Below, piece by piece: positions 1 through 8,826 of a stretch of 64,000 bases of DNA. This DNA is from JABCPE02 sp963516675 (GTDB taxonomy: Bacteria; Bacteroidota; Bacteroidia; Flavobacteriales; Weeksellaceae). Every line of letters begins with the position of its first letter. Positions within the stretch are counted from its first letter, which is position 1. The DNA lies in assembly GCA_963516675.1 (NCBI GenBank), contig CAUQBH010000008.1, forward strand, positions 55,736 through 119,735. The letters run 5' to 3'. The position numbers and the translations under genes were made by a program. The notes below the pieces were generated by a model. The model searched no databases and was not told where the DNA came from. It was given only the letters and a program-made list of their open reading frames with translations.

Positions 1-12
1 AATATGGAAAAT

Positions 13-1395
13 TTATCCCTTTGTGTAGTATTCAAAGAAAAGAGGGATGCTTTCTATTCCTTTATAGAAATTATAAAGTCCAAAATGTTCGTTAGGCGAG
101 TGGATAGCATCAGTGCTTAGTCCGAACCCCATCAGAACCGATTTAACTCCTAAAATCTGCTCAAAAAGAGCTGTAATAGGGATACTTCCACCACTGCGGA
201 ATGGAAGAACTTCTCTTCCGAAAGCCTGTTCCATAGCTTTTTTCGCTGCCAAGAACTCTTTTGTATTGCTTTCTAGAACATAAGGCATACCTCCGTGGTG
301 TGGCGTAACGGTTACTTTCACGCTGTCTGGAGCGATTTTTTCAAAATGTTTAGTGAATTTTTCTGTGATTTCCTCTGGAGTTTGGTTTGGTACCAATCTC
401 ATAGAGATTTTTGCGAAAGCTTTCGAAGGAATTACCGTTTTAGCTCCTTCTCCTGTGTAGCCTCCCCAGATTCCGTTCACATCCAGAGTAGGGCGGATAG
501 AGGTTCTTTCTAGTGTTGTATAGCCTTTTTCGCCTTCTACACCTTTTAGGCCGATTTCTTTTTTGAAAGCTTCTGGATCGTCTTTCAGTTTGTTCATTTC
601 GGCTCTTTCCTCTGACGAAACTATATTTACATTATCATAAAATCCTTCTACGGTGATTACTCCGTTTTCGTCAATCAAACTGCCAATCATTTTTGATAAA
701 ACATTGATAGGGTTAGGAACAGCTCCTCCGTAAAGTCCTGAGTGTAAGTCTCTGTTTGGACCTTCGATTTCCACTTCTACATAGCTCAAGCCACGAAGCC
801 CAGTCGTAACCGTAGGCTGCTCCATAGAATAAAGACTCGTGTCTGAAACCAAAATAACATCACAAGCCAGTTTTTCTTTATTGGATTCCAAGAAATCAGC
901 CAAACTCGCTGAACCTACTTCTTCCTCTCCTTCGATGATGAATTTCACATTACAAGGCAATGAATTGGTTTTCATCATGGCTTCAAAAGCCTTTAAATGC
1001 ATGAAAAACTGCCCTTTGTCATCAGCAGCTCCTCTTGCGAAAACAGCACCTTCTGGGTGGATTTCAGTTTTTTTCACCACAGGCTCAAAAGGACCGCTTT
1101 CCCAAAGTTCAATAGGGTCAGCAGGCTGCACATCGTAATGCCCATAAACCAAAACAGTTGGCTGGTTTTTATCTAAAATTTTCTCTCCGAAAACCACAGG
1201 ATAGCCTTTTGTTTCGCAGATTTCTACATTGTCTGCACCAGCGTTTTTTAGGTGTTTTGCTACGGCATCAGCACACTGTAGCACATCTTGGTTGTAGGCT
1301 GGGTCAGCACTGATGGAAGCTATTTTTAATAAATCGATTAATTCGTCTAAAAATCGTTGCTTATTTTCTTGAATGTAAGATAAAGTAGTACTCAT
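13..1395 (-). CDS. M20 family dipeptidase
   Basis: Metal-dependent cytoplasmic dipeptidase of the M20 (PepV/carnosinase/CNDP) family, 460 residues, the usual length. Zinc-site motifs are visible in order: YGHYDVQP (His86, Asp88), RGAADDKG (residues 121-128) and EGEEEVGS (residues 155-162) with the catalytic and metal-binding glutamates, then a dimerisation insert starting near DLHSG. The ATG start is followed by a clean MSTTL N-terminus, and a promoter-like element lies about 20 nt upstream. The gene stands alone; its 5' neighbour on the same strand is a methyltransferase. The exact peptide substrate is unknown. Confidence 0.93.
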   Translation of the reverse strand: MSTTLSYIQENKQRFLDELIDLLKIASISADPAYNQDVLQCADAVAKHLKNAGADNVEICETKGYPVVFGEKILDKNQPTVLVYGHYDVQPADPIELWESGPFEPVVKKTEIHPEGAVFARGAADDKGQFFMHLKAFEAMMKTNSLPCNVKFIIEGEEEVGSASLADFLESNKEKLACDVILVSDTSLYSMEQPTVTTGLRGLSYVEVEIEGPNRDLHSGLYGGAVPNPINVLSKMIGSLIDENGVITVEGFYDNVNIVSSEERAEMNKLKDDPEAFKKEIGLKGVEGEKGYTTLERTSIRPTLDVNGIWGGYTGEGAKTVIPSKAFAKISMRLVPNQTPEEITEKFTKHFEKIAPDSVKVTVTPHHGGMPYVLESNTKEFLAAKKAMEQAFGREVLPFRSGGSIPITALFEQILGVKSVLMGFGLSTDAIHSPNEHFGLYNFYKGIESIPLFFEYYTKG

Positions 1396-1417
1396 TGGTT
1401 AAATTTATAAATGAACC

Positions 1418-1448
1418 CAAAGTTAAACAATTTGAATGATTAAACAAA
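1418..1448 (-). promoter_or_regulatory. Bacteroidota-type promoter for the dipeptidase
   Basis: On the minus strand TAacTTTG (1418-1425) matches the -7 consensus TAnnTTTG, and TTTG (1445-1448) sits 19 nt upstream as the -33 element. The whole element lies in the short gap after the methyltransferase gene. Confidence 0.6.
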
Positions 1449-1463
1449 AAATAAGGCAGATTT

Positions 1464-2621
1464 TTACAAAGTTTGCAAAATTACTTTTCCTTTCTTGGAC
1501 TGCGTGAAAATAAGGTAATGCTCTCCGCCGTTTTTCAGTTTGTATTTGGTTTTTATCTGCTCTGGCGATAGAGGATGGTTTTTAGAAATAATGTTAAATA
1601 CATCGCCTTTTTTTATCTCTTTGGCACTGATTTCCTTTACTTTAAAAACTCTTCCGCAGAAATCTACGGCCTTGTCCGAAGTGTAAAGATGCGTGTTTGG
1701 ATGCAGTTTTTTTAGTCCAAATTTTTTAGAAATTAGGTTAAAAGCTCCCGATTTTAGAACGGCATTGTTCGGAATGTAGAGATATTCCAAAATGTCTGAA
1801 AATTCGGGTGTTACAGCAGATTCTTCCTCTGGCGAAAAACTGAAATTCGGTTCCTCTGTGCTTAGGTTTTTGGTGGTGATTTTCAGTTTGTTCTCAGTGT
1901 TTGGGATGAGGTGGAGGACGATTTCTTTTACTTCGTTTTTTACAGCGATGATTTCTATCTCATCGATGGATTTCACAGTGGTTTGAAGATATTTCAAATC
2001 AATAAGCGGCGAGAGTTTTATCATTGTTTTTTGGGAAATAGACAAAAGTTTATCCTGAATTTCCAAAATATTGGGTGAAAGGTCAGAAAGCAGGAACTTT
2101 TTTCGGAGGTTTTTGTCCCTTCTTGCTGGGTCTAAATAGATTAAATCAAATTGTTTCTCCTTTTCGCTAATTTCTAAAAACTGTTCTAAATTTTCATTGA
2201 TAAAATTCGCTTCTCTACCCAGAGTTTTCCAGTTGTGCTGTACGATTTCCAGCAAATCTTTGTTCTGCTCCAAAAGTGTCACTTCACTGAAATTCTGCGA
2301 GAGAAAATAGGCATCAATCCCAAAACCACAAGTAAGGTCTAGAAAAGCCCTTCCGTGGAGGTTTTCTGCTTTTTCTTTTGCAGTGCTTTCTGAAGAAGCC
2401 TGCTCTAAATTAAGATGCGACGGGAAGACTATATTTTCCTTTAATAAGAAAGGGAATTTTTTCGCTGCAATTTGTTTTCCCTTTATCTGCTGAGCGATTT
2501 CCTGCATGGAAACCTCAGGGAAAGGCGATTTTTTCAGAAGTAGTTTGGTGAGGTCAGAGTTCAGATTTTCACTGATGTATTTTTGTACTTCTGGCGCCGT
2601 TATTTTCTGAAAAAAACGCAT
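1464..2621 (-). CDS. Class I SAM-dependent methyltransferase (THUMP-like)
   Basis: Predicted class I methyltransferase of the THUMP-like family, 385 residues. The SAM-binding motif I is LDLTCGFGID (residues 94-103) and the motif IV region is YLDPARRD (162-169), a DPxR signature shared with RNA and tRNA methyltransferases. The C-terminal third (about 290-385) resembles the THUMP-like tail that follows the catalytic domain in Bacteroidota proteins. It lies four bases downstream of the septum-formation gene and is probably cotranscribed with it and udk. The target, likely RNA, cannot be told from sequence. Confidence 0.8.
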   Translation of the reverse strand: MRFFQKITAPEVQKYISENLNSDLTKLLLKKSPFPEVSMQEIAQQIKGKQIAAKKFPFLLKENIVFPSHLNLEQASSESTAKEKAENLHGRAFLDLTCGFGIDAYFLSQNFSEVTLLEQNKDLLEIVQHNWKTLGREANFINENLEQFLEISEKEKQFDLIYLDPARRDKNLRKKFLLSDLSPNILEIQDKLLSISQKTMIKLSPLIDLKYLQTTVKSIDEIEIIAVKNEVKEIVLHLIPNTENKLKITTKNLSTEEPNFSFSPEEESAVTPEFSDILEYLYIPNNAVLKSGAFNLISKKFGLKKLHPNTHLYTSDKAVDFCGRVFKVKEISAKEIKKGDVFNIISKNHPLSPEQIKTKYKLKNGGEHYLIFTQSKKGKVILQTL

Positions 2622-2625
2622 GTTT

Positions 2626-2991
2626 TTATTTGTTTTGAGGCTTTGGATGGTCTATAGTAGCGCTGTCCACCACGAGGATAAAAATTTCTTCGTTTTTCTT
2701 TTTCATAAAGTAGTTTTCGCGGGCGTATTTCTCTTTTTCATCCTTATTCTGCATAAGTCTTTTGTAGAAAGCCTCGTTTTTTTCAAACTCTCCTTTATAG
2801 AAAGCCAGTTGCTCCTCGTATTTATTGATTTCTTGGTTTAGGTTTCTGACCACGAGCCAAGAAGTATTATCAATGAAAGTCATCCAAAAAACAAACACCG
2901 CACCTGTGAAAAAATATCTGTTTAAAAATATTTTTTTCACAAGTTCCATCTTTTGGTTGGTTGTTGGTTGGTTATTTTCAGTTTGATTCAT
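2626..2991 (-). CDS. Septum formation initiator (FtsB/DivIC-like)
   Basis: Small bitopic membrane protein of 121 residues. It has a short cytoplasmic N-terminus, one membrane segment at about residues 28-45, and an extracytoplasmic coiled coil at about 50-95 rich in Glu, Lys and Asn. This is the architecture of FtsB/DivIC, which bridges early and late divisome proteins. The start overlaps the end of udk by 14 nt and the stop is four bases before the methyltransferase, so the three genes form an operon. Which of the two paralogous families it belongs to is not certain. Confidence 0.8.
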   Translation of the reverse strand: MNQTENNQPTTNQKMELVKKIFLNRYFFTGAVFVFWMTFIDNTSWLVVRNLNQEINKYEEQLAFYKGEFEKNEAFYKRLMQNKDEKEKYARENYFMKKKNEEIFILVVDSATIDHPKPQNK

Positions 2992-3607
2992 TATTAGGCG
3001 TTTTTAGCGAGTTTCTCACTACGGTCGAAAGGAAATCTATCGCCACGGTATTGGGTTTCATGTTTGGAATAATGATATCTGCATGAGATTTGGACGGTTC
3101 TATGAATTCATCATGCATTGGTTTTAGGGTAGTCTGGTAGCGGTGTAAAACCTCTTCCAAATCCCTTCCTCTCTCTTGGGTGTCCCTGCGGATACGGCGG
3201 ATGAGCCTTTCGTCATTGTCGGCATGGACAAAAACTTTTAGGTCAAATTCCTTCAAGAGTTCTTTGCTTGTTAGAACTAAAATTCCCTCTACTATCAATA
3301 CATCACGAGGTTCTATCACGGTGTAATTTCCTGTTCTGGTATGTGCTACGAACGAATAAATGGGCTGTTCTATGCTTTTTCCCTTTTTCAAAGCGCGGAC
3401 ATGTTTTACCAATAAATCAAAGTCAATGGATTTAGGGTGGTCATAGTTCAGGCTTTCCCTTTCCTGAAGCGAAAGATGGGAATTATCATGATAATAATTG
3501 TCCTGCGAAAGAACATTAACTTTCTCAGGATCAAGACTTTTTAGAATTTTAGAAACTACAGTAGTTTTTCCAGAGCCAGTTCCTCCAGCGATACCGATAA
3601 CAAGCAT
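2978..3607 (-). CDS. udk: Uridine kinase
   Basis: Phosphorylates uridine and cytidine to UMP and CMP in pyrimidine salvage. The protein has 209 residues, normal for the family. The P-loop GGTGSGKTT is at residues 8-16, followed by the nucleoside-binding stretch LSQDNYYHD and the LIVEGILVL strand with the catalytic acidic residues. It is first in an operon with the septum-formation protein and the methyltransferase. A TAtcTTTG element lies 15 nt upstream of the ATG, giving a very short leader. Confidence 0.95.
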   Translation of the reverse strand: MLVIGIAGGTGSGKTTVVSKILKSLDPEKVNVLSQDNYYHDNSHLSLQERESLNYDHPKSIDFDLLVKHVRALKKGKSIEQPIYSFVAHTRTGNYTVIEPRDVLIVEGILVLTSKELLKEFDLKVFVHADNDERLIRRIRRDTQERGRDLEEVLHRYQTTLKPMHDEFIEPSKSHADIIIPNMKPNTVAIDFLSTVVRNSLKTPNNESN

Positions 3608-3622
3608 AAAAGTTTATTTTGG

Positions 3623-3630
3623 CAAAGATA
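3623..3630 (-). promoter_or_regulatory. -7 element upstream of udk
   Basis: TAtcTTTG on the minus strand, 15 nt before the udk ATG; no clear -33 element. Confidence 0.5.
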
Positions 3631-3678
3631 ATAAAAATCTGCTTTTTCTACCGAAGAGGATTTGACTTTAAAAAAGTT

Positions 3679-3909
3679 TTAAGATTTATCTTCCTCTTTT
3701 TTCTTCTTTTCTAATAGGTAATACGCCATAAAAGCATCATCATCAGAAATAGAAGAATTGATTTCATCATTTGTTTTAAGAGTAATAGAAATAAATCCAA
3801 TCGCCATAGCAACTAAGACTAAAACTATGCCTATCATAATCATATGAGCAGGAAAGAAAACAATTCCTAAAATGAGAGCTGCTCCAAAAGCGATTTTTGA
3901 TGTTTTCAT
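3679..3909 (-). CDS. Small membrane protein of unknown function
   Basis: A 76-residue protein with two closely spaced hydrophobic segments (about residues 8-25 and 25-45) and a charged C-terminal tail ending in a Lys/Glu run. I do not recognise a family. It has its own promoter-like element (3930-3937) and lies between exonuclease III and udk on the same strand. The clear ATG, the TAtcTTTG element upstream and a coding-like composition support a real gene. Confidence 0.6.
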   Translation of the reverse strand: MKTSKIAFGAALILGIVFFPAHMIMIGIVLVLVAMAIGFISITLKTNDEINSSISDDDAFMAYYLLEKKKKEEDKS

Positions 3910-3929
3910 TTTTTAACCCAATTACATAA

Positions 3930-3937
3930 CAAAGATA
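3930..3937 (-). promoter_or_regulatory. -7 element for the small membrane protein
   Basis: TAtcTTTG on the minus strand, about 20 nt upstream of the ATG at 3909, in the gap after xth. Confidence 0.45.
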
Positions 3938-3949
3938 GTAATATTTTGA

Positions 3950-4708
3950 TTAAAATTCCACCATCACAGGGCAGTGGTCAGAGTGTATGGCTTCTTTTAG
4001 GATGACGGCTCTTTTTAGTTGGTTTTCCATCGATTGGCTCACGAAATTATAATCCAATCTCCAGCCCTTGTTATTCGCTCTGGCATTCGCTCGGTAGCTC
4101 CACCATGAGTATTGGTTCGGTTCTTGGTTGAAATATCGGAAACTGTCTATCAGTCCACATTCGTCGATGAATTTGCTGAGCCATTCGCGCTCTATGGGAA
4201 GGAATCCAGAAGTGTTGGCAAGTCGGACAGGGTCATGGATGTCTATCGCCTGATGACAGATATTAAAATCTCCAGAAATGATGAGATTTGGGATTTTCTT
4301 TTTTAATTCTTTGATGTAATCTAGGAAATCATAACAAAACTGCATTTTAAAATCCAATCGGTCAATATTCGTGGCAGACGGTACATAAACCGAAATCACG
4401 GAAAAGTCCTCAAAATCAGCTCTGATGATTCTCCCTTCGGCATCTATATGTCCTATTCCACATCCATATTCTATATGTTTGGGCTCGTGTTTGGTAACGA
4501 TTCCCACACCGCTGTATCCTTTCTTTTCCGCTGAATACCAGTAACTTTGGTAGCCGAGTTCTGCGAAACTGATTTGGTCAATCTGCTCGGGCTGGGCTTT
4601 GCTTTCTTGGATGCACAAAATATCAGGGTTTGCTGATTTTAGCCAAGACAAAAAATCTTTTCCAAAGGCAGCGCGGATACCGTTTACATTATAACTGATG
4701 AGTTTCAT
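3950..4708 (-). CDS. xth: Exodeoxyribonuclease III / AP endonuclease
   Basis: DNA repair enzyme of the exonuclease III (EEP) family, 252 residues. It cleaves at abasic sites and removes 3' blocking groups. Diagnostic residues are Asn7 in MKLISYNVNGIRAA, Glu35 in CIQESKAQ, the SGDFNICH segment with catalytic Asp and Asn, and the C-terminal SDHCPV with the catalytic Asp-His pair. Start and length are normal for the family. The downstream small membrane protein has its own promoter. Confidence 0.95.
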   Translation of the reverse strand: MKLISYNVNGIRAAFGKDFLSWLKSANPDILCIQESKAQPEQIDQISFAELGYQSYWYSAEKKGYSGVGIVTKHEPKHIEYGCGIGHIDAEGRIIRADFEDFSVISVYVPSATNIDRLDFKMQFCYDFLDYIKELKKKIPNLIISGDFNICHQAIDIHDPVRLANTSGFLPIEREWLSKFIDECGLIDSFRYFNQEPNQYSWWSYRANARANNKGWRLDYNFVSQSMENQLKRAVILKEAIHSDHCPVMVEF

Positions 4709-4772
4709 TTGTTTTAGAATTAAAATTTTAAAAGTAAAAATAATTTTTATTGTTGATAAAAATTTGTGAAAT

Positions 4773-5741
4773 TTATCGTTTTTTCATCATCATTAGGAAA
4801 ATCACAGGAATTCCGAATAGCGAACTGATGATATTGAGAGGCATTTGCCAAATTTCGGAAATAATGGAGAAAAGTTCCATTATTAGGGCGCCGATAAGGA
4901 TGTTGAGAATCCATTGGTGCCATAGCTGGGTAGGATTCCAAATCATTCTACAAAAGTGCGGAACAATCACGCCGATGAACAAAACAGGTCCTAAAAACGC
5001 TGTAACAGAGGCTGATAGCAGAGATGAAGCGATGATGATGGTGAATTTCAGCTGGGTAAGATTCACTCCGAAAGTTCTGGCGTAGTCTTCTCCAAGGCTC
5101 ATTCCTATCAGTGGTTTTATGGTTTTGAAAGTGATGATTAGACCTAATGCAACAAGGACTGCTAACACCAAGTTTTGTGAAAAACTAACTTGGTTATTCC
5201 CACCAAAAGACCATAGAATGTAGCTTTTCAGGGACTCGTTTTCAGCATAAAATTGTAAAATACTGATGACGGCTCCAGCCAGAGCAGACACCAAAAATCC
5301 AAAAATAATGATGTAGGAAGAATCTTTGAAATTTTTAGAAAAAATCAATAGAAAAATCAGCAGAATAATGCTCCCACAGATAGCGAAGATACTGATTAGA
5401 CTGTGCTGGATAAATTCAGGAATGATAAAATCTTTGGAAGCTAAAATGAAGAAGGCTACGGACAAGCTCGCTGCGGAAGAAATTCCCAATACAGAAGGCC
5501 CAACCAGTGGATTCTTAAAGTATTCTTGCAGTAGAAAACCGCTTGTAGGAATAGAAATTCCAGCCAGCAGCACGGCCAGAGTTCTATTGGTTCTTATGCA
5601 TATAATTTCCTGATGAAAATTTTCTTGACTCCAAAAATCAGAAAAGCTCAGGTCAGAAAATCCAGTATTAAGATTGATGACCAGAGAAACTAATATTAAG
5701 CATAATAATACAACGCAAAGAATCAAAAAATTTCTAAACAT
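4773..5741 (-). CDS. FecCD-type ABC transporter permease
   Basis: Inner-membrane permease of the FecCD/BtuC family, which imports ferric siderophores, haem or cobalamin. The 322-residue protein is almost wholly hydrophobic with about nine membrane segments. The family signature around residues 82-90 (NPLVGPSVLGIS) and the conserved GxxVPHFCR motif near residue 245 are present. No substrate-binding protein or ATPase is adjacent, so it is an orphan in this window and the substrate is unknown. Confidence 0.88.
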   Translation of the reverse strand: MFRNFLILCVVLLCLILVSLVINLNTGFSDLSFSDFWSQENFHQEIICIRTNRTLAVLLAGISIPTSGFLLQEYFKNPLVGPSVLGISSAASLSVAFFILASKDFIIPEFIQHSLISIFAICGSIILLIFLLIFSKNFKDSSYIIIFGFLVSALAGAVISILQFYAENESLKSYILWSFGGNNQVSFSQNLVLAVLVALGLIITFKTIKPLIGMSLGEDYARTFGVNLTQLKFTIIIASSLLSASVTAFLGPVLFIGVIVPHFCRMIWNPTQLWHQWILNILIGALIMELFSIISEIWQMPLNIISSLFGIPVIFLMMMKKR

Positions 5742-5770
5742 TCTGAAAGGAAAAACTGAAAAATAAGAAA

Positions 5771-5803
5771 TGGTCTCAATGTAGTTTTTACTTTTGAGAC
5801 CAT
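5771..5803 (-). terminator. Terminator after the thioredoxin lipoprotein gene
   Basis: Inverted repeat TGGTCTCAA / TTGAGACCA with a 15-nt loop, followed on the minus strand by a T-rich stretch, between the TlpA-like gene and the permease. Confidence 0.6.
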
Positions 5804-5825
5804 TGTTTATTAGATTTTTACAATG

Positions 5826-6380
5826 TTATTTCAAAGAATTGATTTTCTCTGTGAGAGCTTCTTTGGATGGAAAAGCCCCCATTATTTCTTCTCGTTTTTC
5901 TCCTTTTGTAATCAGGGTAAAAGGAATGGCATCACCTCTCCATGTTTCGAAGTTTTTGCTGAAAAAATCTTGGGAAAGGTTTCCAAAATTGAATAAAATT
6001 ATATTATTCCCTAATCCAGATTTTTCCGCAAAATCAGCAACTTTAGTCCAGTTCTGTGGCTCGTCTAAATTTATGAAGGTGAATTTTACTTTTTCGTTTT
6101 TTAGTTCTGTCATTTTCTCCTGAAAATGAGGCATTTCATCCATACAAGGTCTGCACCAAGTAGCGAAAAAGTTGGTAACATAGAGAGTGTCATTTTTTTT
6201 AGGTGCAAAAACCTCAGAAATTTGTTCTTGGCTCATTTCTTTGAGCAGGGTAGAGGTTTGAGGTTCTTGTTTTTCAGTGGTTTCTACGGTTTGGGTTTCT
6301 TCTGTTTGGATGTTTGTTTCCTCTTTTTTGTTGCAGCTTACTAAAACTAAAACTGTTAATGCAGCGATGATTTTTTTCAT
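5826..6380 (-). CDS. TlpA-like thioredoxin lipoprotein
   Basis: A 184-residue periplasm-facing lipoprotein. The signal ends in LVSC with Cys16 as the lipidated residue, a Thr/Glu/Gln-rich linker follows (17-45), and a TlpA/ResA thioredoxin domain carries the redox motif WCRPC (Cys76, Cys79) in FFATWCRPCMDEMP. It probably reduces disulfides in exported proteins or cytochrome maturation factors. A terminator follows, so it seems monocistronic. Confidence 0.88.
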   Translation of the reverse strand: MKKIIAALTVLVLVSCNKKEETNIQTEETQTVETTEKQEPQTSTLLKEMSQEQISEVFAPKKNDTLYVTNFFATWCRPCMDEMPHFQEKMTELKNEKVKFTFINLDEPQNWTKVADFAEKSGLGNNIILFNFGNLSQDFFSKNFETWRGDAIPFTLITKGEKREEIMGAFPSKEALTEKINSLK

Positions 6381-6482
6381 TCGAAAAATTATTTTATTAA
6401 ATTATTATTTGTAATAAATCCCAAAAAATCCAAAACTATCAATTTTTAGTATTCTTATTCATAGATTTAGAAAAGAATTGAT

Positions 6483-6490
6483 TAAATTTG
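6483..6490 (+). promoter_or_regulatory. -7 element facing the SanA-like gene
   Basis: TAaaTTTG on the plus strand, about 100 nt upstream of the TTG start at 6594. It faces a minus-strand element at 6524-6531. Confidence 0.4.
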
Positions 6491-6523
6491 CCTTAGACTT
6501 CTTGAGCTAAATTTATAGCTTGG

Positions 6524-6531
6524 CAAAGTTA
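6524..6531 (-). promoter_or_regulatory. -7 element facing the TlpA-like gene
   Basis: TAacTTTG on the minus strand, about 144 nt upstream of the ATG at 6380. A second candidate (TAgtTTTG, 6431-6438) lies closer to the gene. Confidence 0.35.
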
Positions 6532-6593
6532 AATAAAAAAAGAAGTAGCCGCCAAACACAAAAAATTAAATAAAAGTTAAAAAACGCTATACA

Positions 6594-7205
6594 TTGAGGA
6601 GGTTAGGCAATATTTTGAAAATATCTATTGTTATGATAGAAATGATGGTGCTGCTCATGTTCTGGGCGAATGTATGGGTTTTTCATTTGACCAATGGAAG
6701 GACATTCAGCCAAGTGAGCAAGGTGCCTCCTCGGACATGTGCCCTAGTTTTAGGAACTTCTCCAAAGATGAAATCTGGTAAGGCAAATCCTTATTTCATC
6801 TCTAGAATGAAGGCAGCGGCGACTCTGTATCACCATGGGAAAATAAAAAAAATCATCGTAAGTGGAGAGAAAAGCCCTTATTATAACGAGCCAGAGGCGA
6901 TGAAAAGTTATTTGGTGGGTTACGAGGGGGTTCCAGAAAATGTGATAACGGAGGATTTTGAAGGATTTAGTACGAGGGAGAGCATTCTTCGGTGTAAAAA
7001 TATTTTTAATGAATCTAATGTGATTATTGTATCTCAGGGGTATCACAACCTCAGAGCTTTGTTTTTTGCGAGAAATCACGGGATGAATGCTTTGGGATTT
7101 GATGCGCGGGATGTCACAAAAAATGAGAGTTTTTACCGAAATCATATGCGGGAAGTTTTGGCGAGAGTTCAGGCGGCAGTGTATTATTTCTTAAAAATTT
7201 CATAA
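6594..7205 (+). CDS. SanA/YdcF-like DUF218 protein
   Basis: DUF218-family protein of 203 residues resembling SanA, the envelope-integrity protein linked to vancomycin exclusion. It has an N-terminal membrane anchor (about residues 8-30), then the DUF218 core: VLGTSPKMKSGK, IIVSGEKSPYYNEPEAMKSYL, the ESTRESI-like FSTRESI segment and VSQGYHNLRAL. The start is TTG at 6594; an ATG at 6633 would cut into the membrane segment. The promoter of the next gene overlaps its stop codon. Confidence 0.8.
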   Translation: MRRLGNILKISIVMIEMMVLLMFWANVWVFHLTNGRTFSQVSKVPPRTCALVLGTSPKMKSGKANPYFISRMKAAATLYHHGKIKKIIVSGEKSPYYNEPEAMKSYLVGYEGVPENVITEDFEGFSTRESILRCKNIFNESNVIIVSQGYHNLRALFFARNHGMNALGFDARDVTKNESFYRNHMREVLARVQAAVYYFLKIS

Positions 7206-7210
7206 ATTTG
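7203..7210 (+). promoter_or_regulatory. -7 element for the UMF1 transporter
   Basis: TAaaTTTG overlaps the stop codon of the SanA-like gene, 43 nt before the next ATG. Confidence 0.5.
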
Positions 7211-7253
7211 CCCATTACCTAAGAATTAAATCCAAAAAGGAGCTGATTCTTAA

Positions 7254-8783
7254 ATGATAAAAATAATGAAACAGATAAAAAATAACCCTAAAATAATGCG
7301 TGCATGGGCGGTGTATGACTGGGCGAACTCAGTTTATTCCCTAGTGATTACATCTACCATTTTTCCTATTTACTATTCTATTCTGACGACGGCTTATGAG
7401 AAGAATGAATTTGTAGAAGAAACAGGAAAATGGATAAAAGTGCCTGTGCGAAATATGATTTCGTTTTTTGGGAAGCAGTATGAACCAGATGCGGTCTATG
7501 GATATTCCTTGACATTATCTTTCTTTATAGTGGTTATCCTTACGCCTATTTTGTCTTCTTTGGCGGATATCATCGGAAATAAAAAATCTTTTTTACAGTT
7601 TTTCTGTTACCTTGGTGCGACATCTTGTATGGGATTGGCGCTCTTTGTGAATATGAAAACGGTGTATTTAGGTTTGCTTTTTAGTGTTACTGCGAGTATT
7701 GGTTTCTGGGGGAGTTTGGTTTTTTATAATTCATTTTTGCCCGATATTGCTACGAAAGATAAGCAAGATGCATTGTCTGCAAAGGGCTATGTCTATGGAT
7801 ACATAGGCTCTGTGGTGCTGGTGATTATCTGCTTGATACTCATTCAGGTGGTAGCGCAGAATGCTAAGCAGGCGCTGTTTTATACAAGGGTAAGTTTCCT
7901 ATTGACAGGGGCTTGGTGGTTTGGTTTTTCGCAATATACATTTAAACACCTGCCGAAATTTGGTGAGGTTAAAGACCAGCTGCCAAAGGATTTGGTTTTG
8001 TTGAATTTTAAAAATATTTTTAAATCTCACGAAGAACATGGAGGATGGTTTCAGGTAGTAAAAGGTAATATCAAATTTTACATAGAAATAGTAAAAGAGA
8101 GTTTCAGAGAGCTTTATAAAATCGGGAAGGAACTCTTTAAAACACCGAATCTAAAGTATTTCTTGTCAAGTTTCTTTTTCTATAGTGTGGGGATGCAGAC
8201 GATTTTCCTAATGGCAACTTTATTTGGGAAAAGTGAAATAAACCTAGAAGAAGGAAAACTGATAGCAACTCTGTTAATCATTCAAATAGAAGCAATTATC
8301 GGAGCGGTTATATTTTCAAGGTTGTCTAAAAGAATAGGAAATAAAAATGTAATCAGTATCACGGTTTTCCTTTGGATAGTGGTCTGTGTGTGGGCATATG
8401 CACTTAATAAAGCCAATCCCAATGTAGAATATCATTTCTATGCTGTTGCTGGTTTGGTGGGGCTTGTAATGGGAGGATTACAGGCGATGTCCCGTTCTAC
8501 TTATAGTAGGCTTTTACCAGAGAATAGTATGGATAATACTACATTTTTTAGTTTTTATGATGTATTGGAGAAAATAGCCATAATGATGGGAACGCTCATA
8601 TTTTCATTTATTATTGATAAATATGATGTGATAAAGAACTGTTTTGCTCAAGTAGATATTGTCTTGCCATCGGCGGCAGGAATGCGTTTTGCGGCTTTCT
8701 TTATGGGTGTGTTTTTCCTATTAGGTTTGATTTTAATAAGATTTGTTAAAATTAAGGTGATGGGGGATAAGGAGGTCTTGTAA
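7254..8783 (+). CDS. MFS transporter, UMF1 (Atg22-like) family
   Basis: A 509-residue inner-membrane transporter with about 12 membrane segments. The N-terminus RAWAVYDWANSVYSLVI is the hallmark of the UMF1/Atg22 branch of the major facilitator superfamily, related to amino-acid exporters of yeast vacuoles. The central loop (about residues 230-295) is charged. MGGLQAMSRSTYSRLLP near residue 405 is the conserved second-half motif. A second ATG at 7266 is also possible. The substrate is unknown. Confidence 0.88.
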   Translation: MIKIMKQIKNNPKIMRAWAVYDWANSVYSLVITSTIFPIYYSILTTAYEKNEFVEETGKWIKVPVRNMISFFGKQYEPDAVYGYSLTLSFFIVVILTPILSSLADIIGNKKSFLQFFCYLGATSCMGLALFVNMKTVYLGLLFSVTASIGFWGSLVFYNSFLPDIATKDKQDALSAKGYVYGYIGSVVLVIICLILIQVVAQNAKQALFYTRVSFLLTGAWWFGFSQYTFKHLPKFGEVKDQLPKDLVLLNFKNIFKSHEEHGGWFQVVKGNIKFYIEIVKESFRELYKIGKELFKTPNLKYFLSSFFFYSVGMQTIFLMATLFGKSEINLEEGKLIATLLIIQIEAIIGAVIFSRLSKRIGNKNVISITVFLWIVVCVWAYALNKANPNVEYHFYAVAGLVGLVMGGLQAMSRSTYSRLLPENSMDNTTFFSFYDVLEKIAIMMGTLIFSFIIDKYDVIKNCFAQVDIVLPSAAGMRFAAFFMGVFFLLGLILIRFVKIKVMGDKEVL

Positions 8784-8826
8784 CAGCCTTCAAATAGAGT
8801 TTCTACTTTATAAAAAGAATAAACTA

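Noticed and set aside
4773..5741. Complete iron or haem uptake operon
   Set aside because: Only the permease is present; neighbours are exonuclease III and a thioredoxin lipoprotein behind a terminator.
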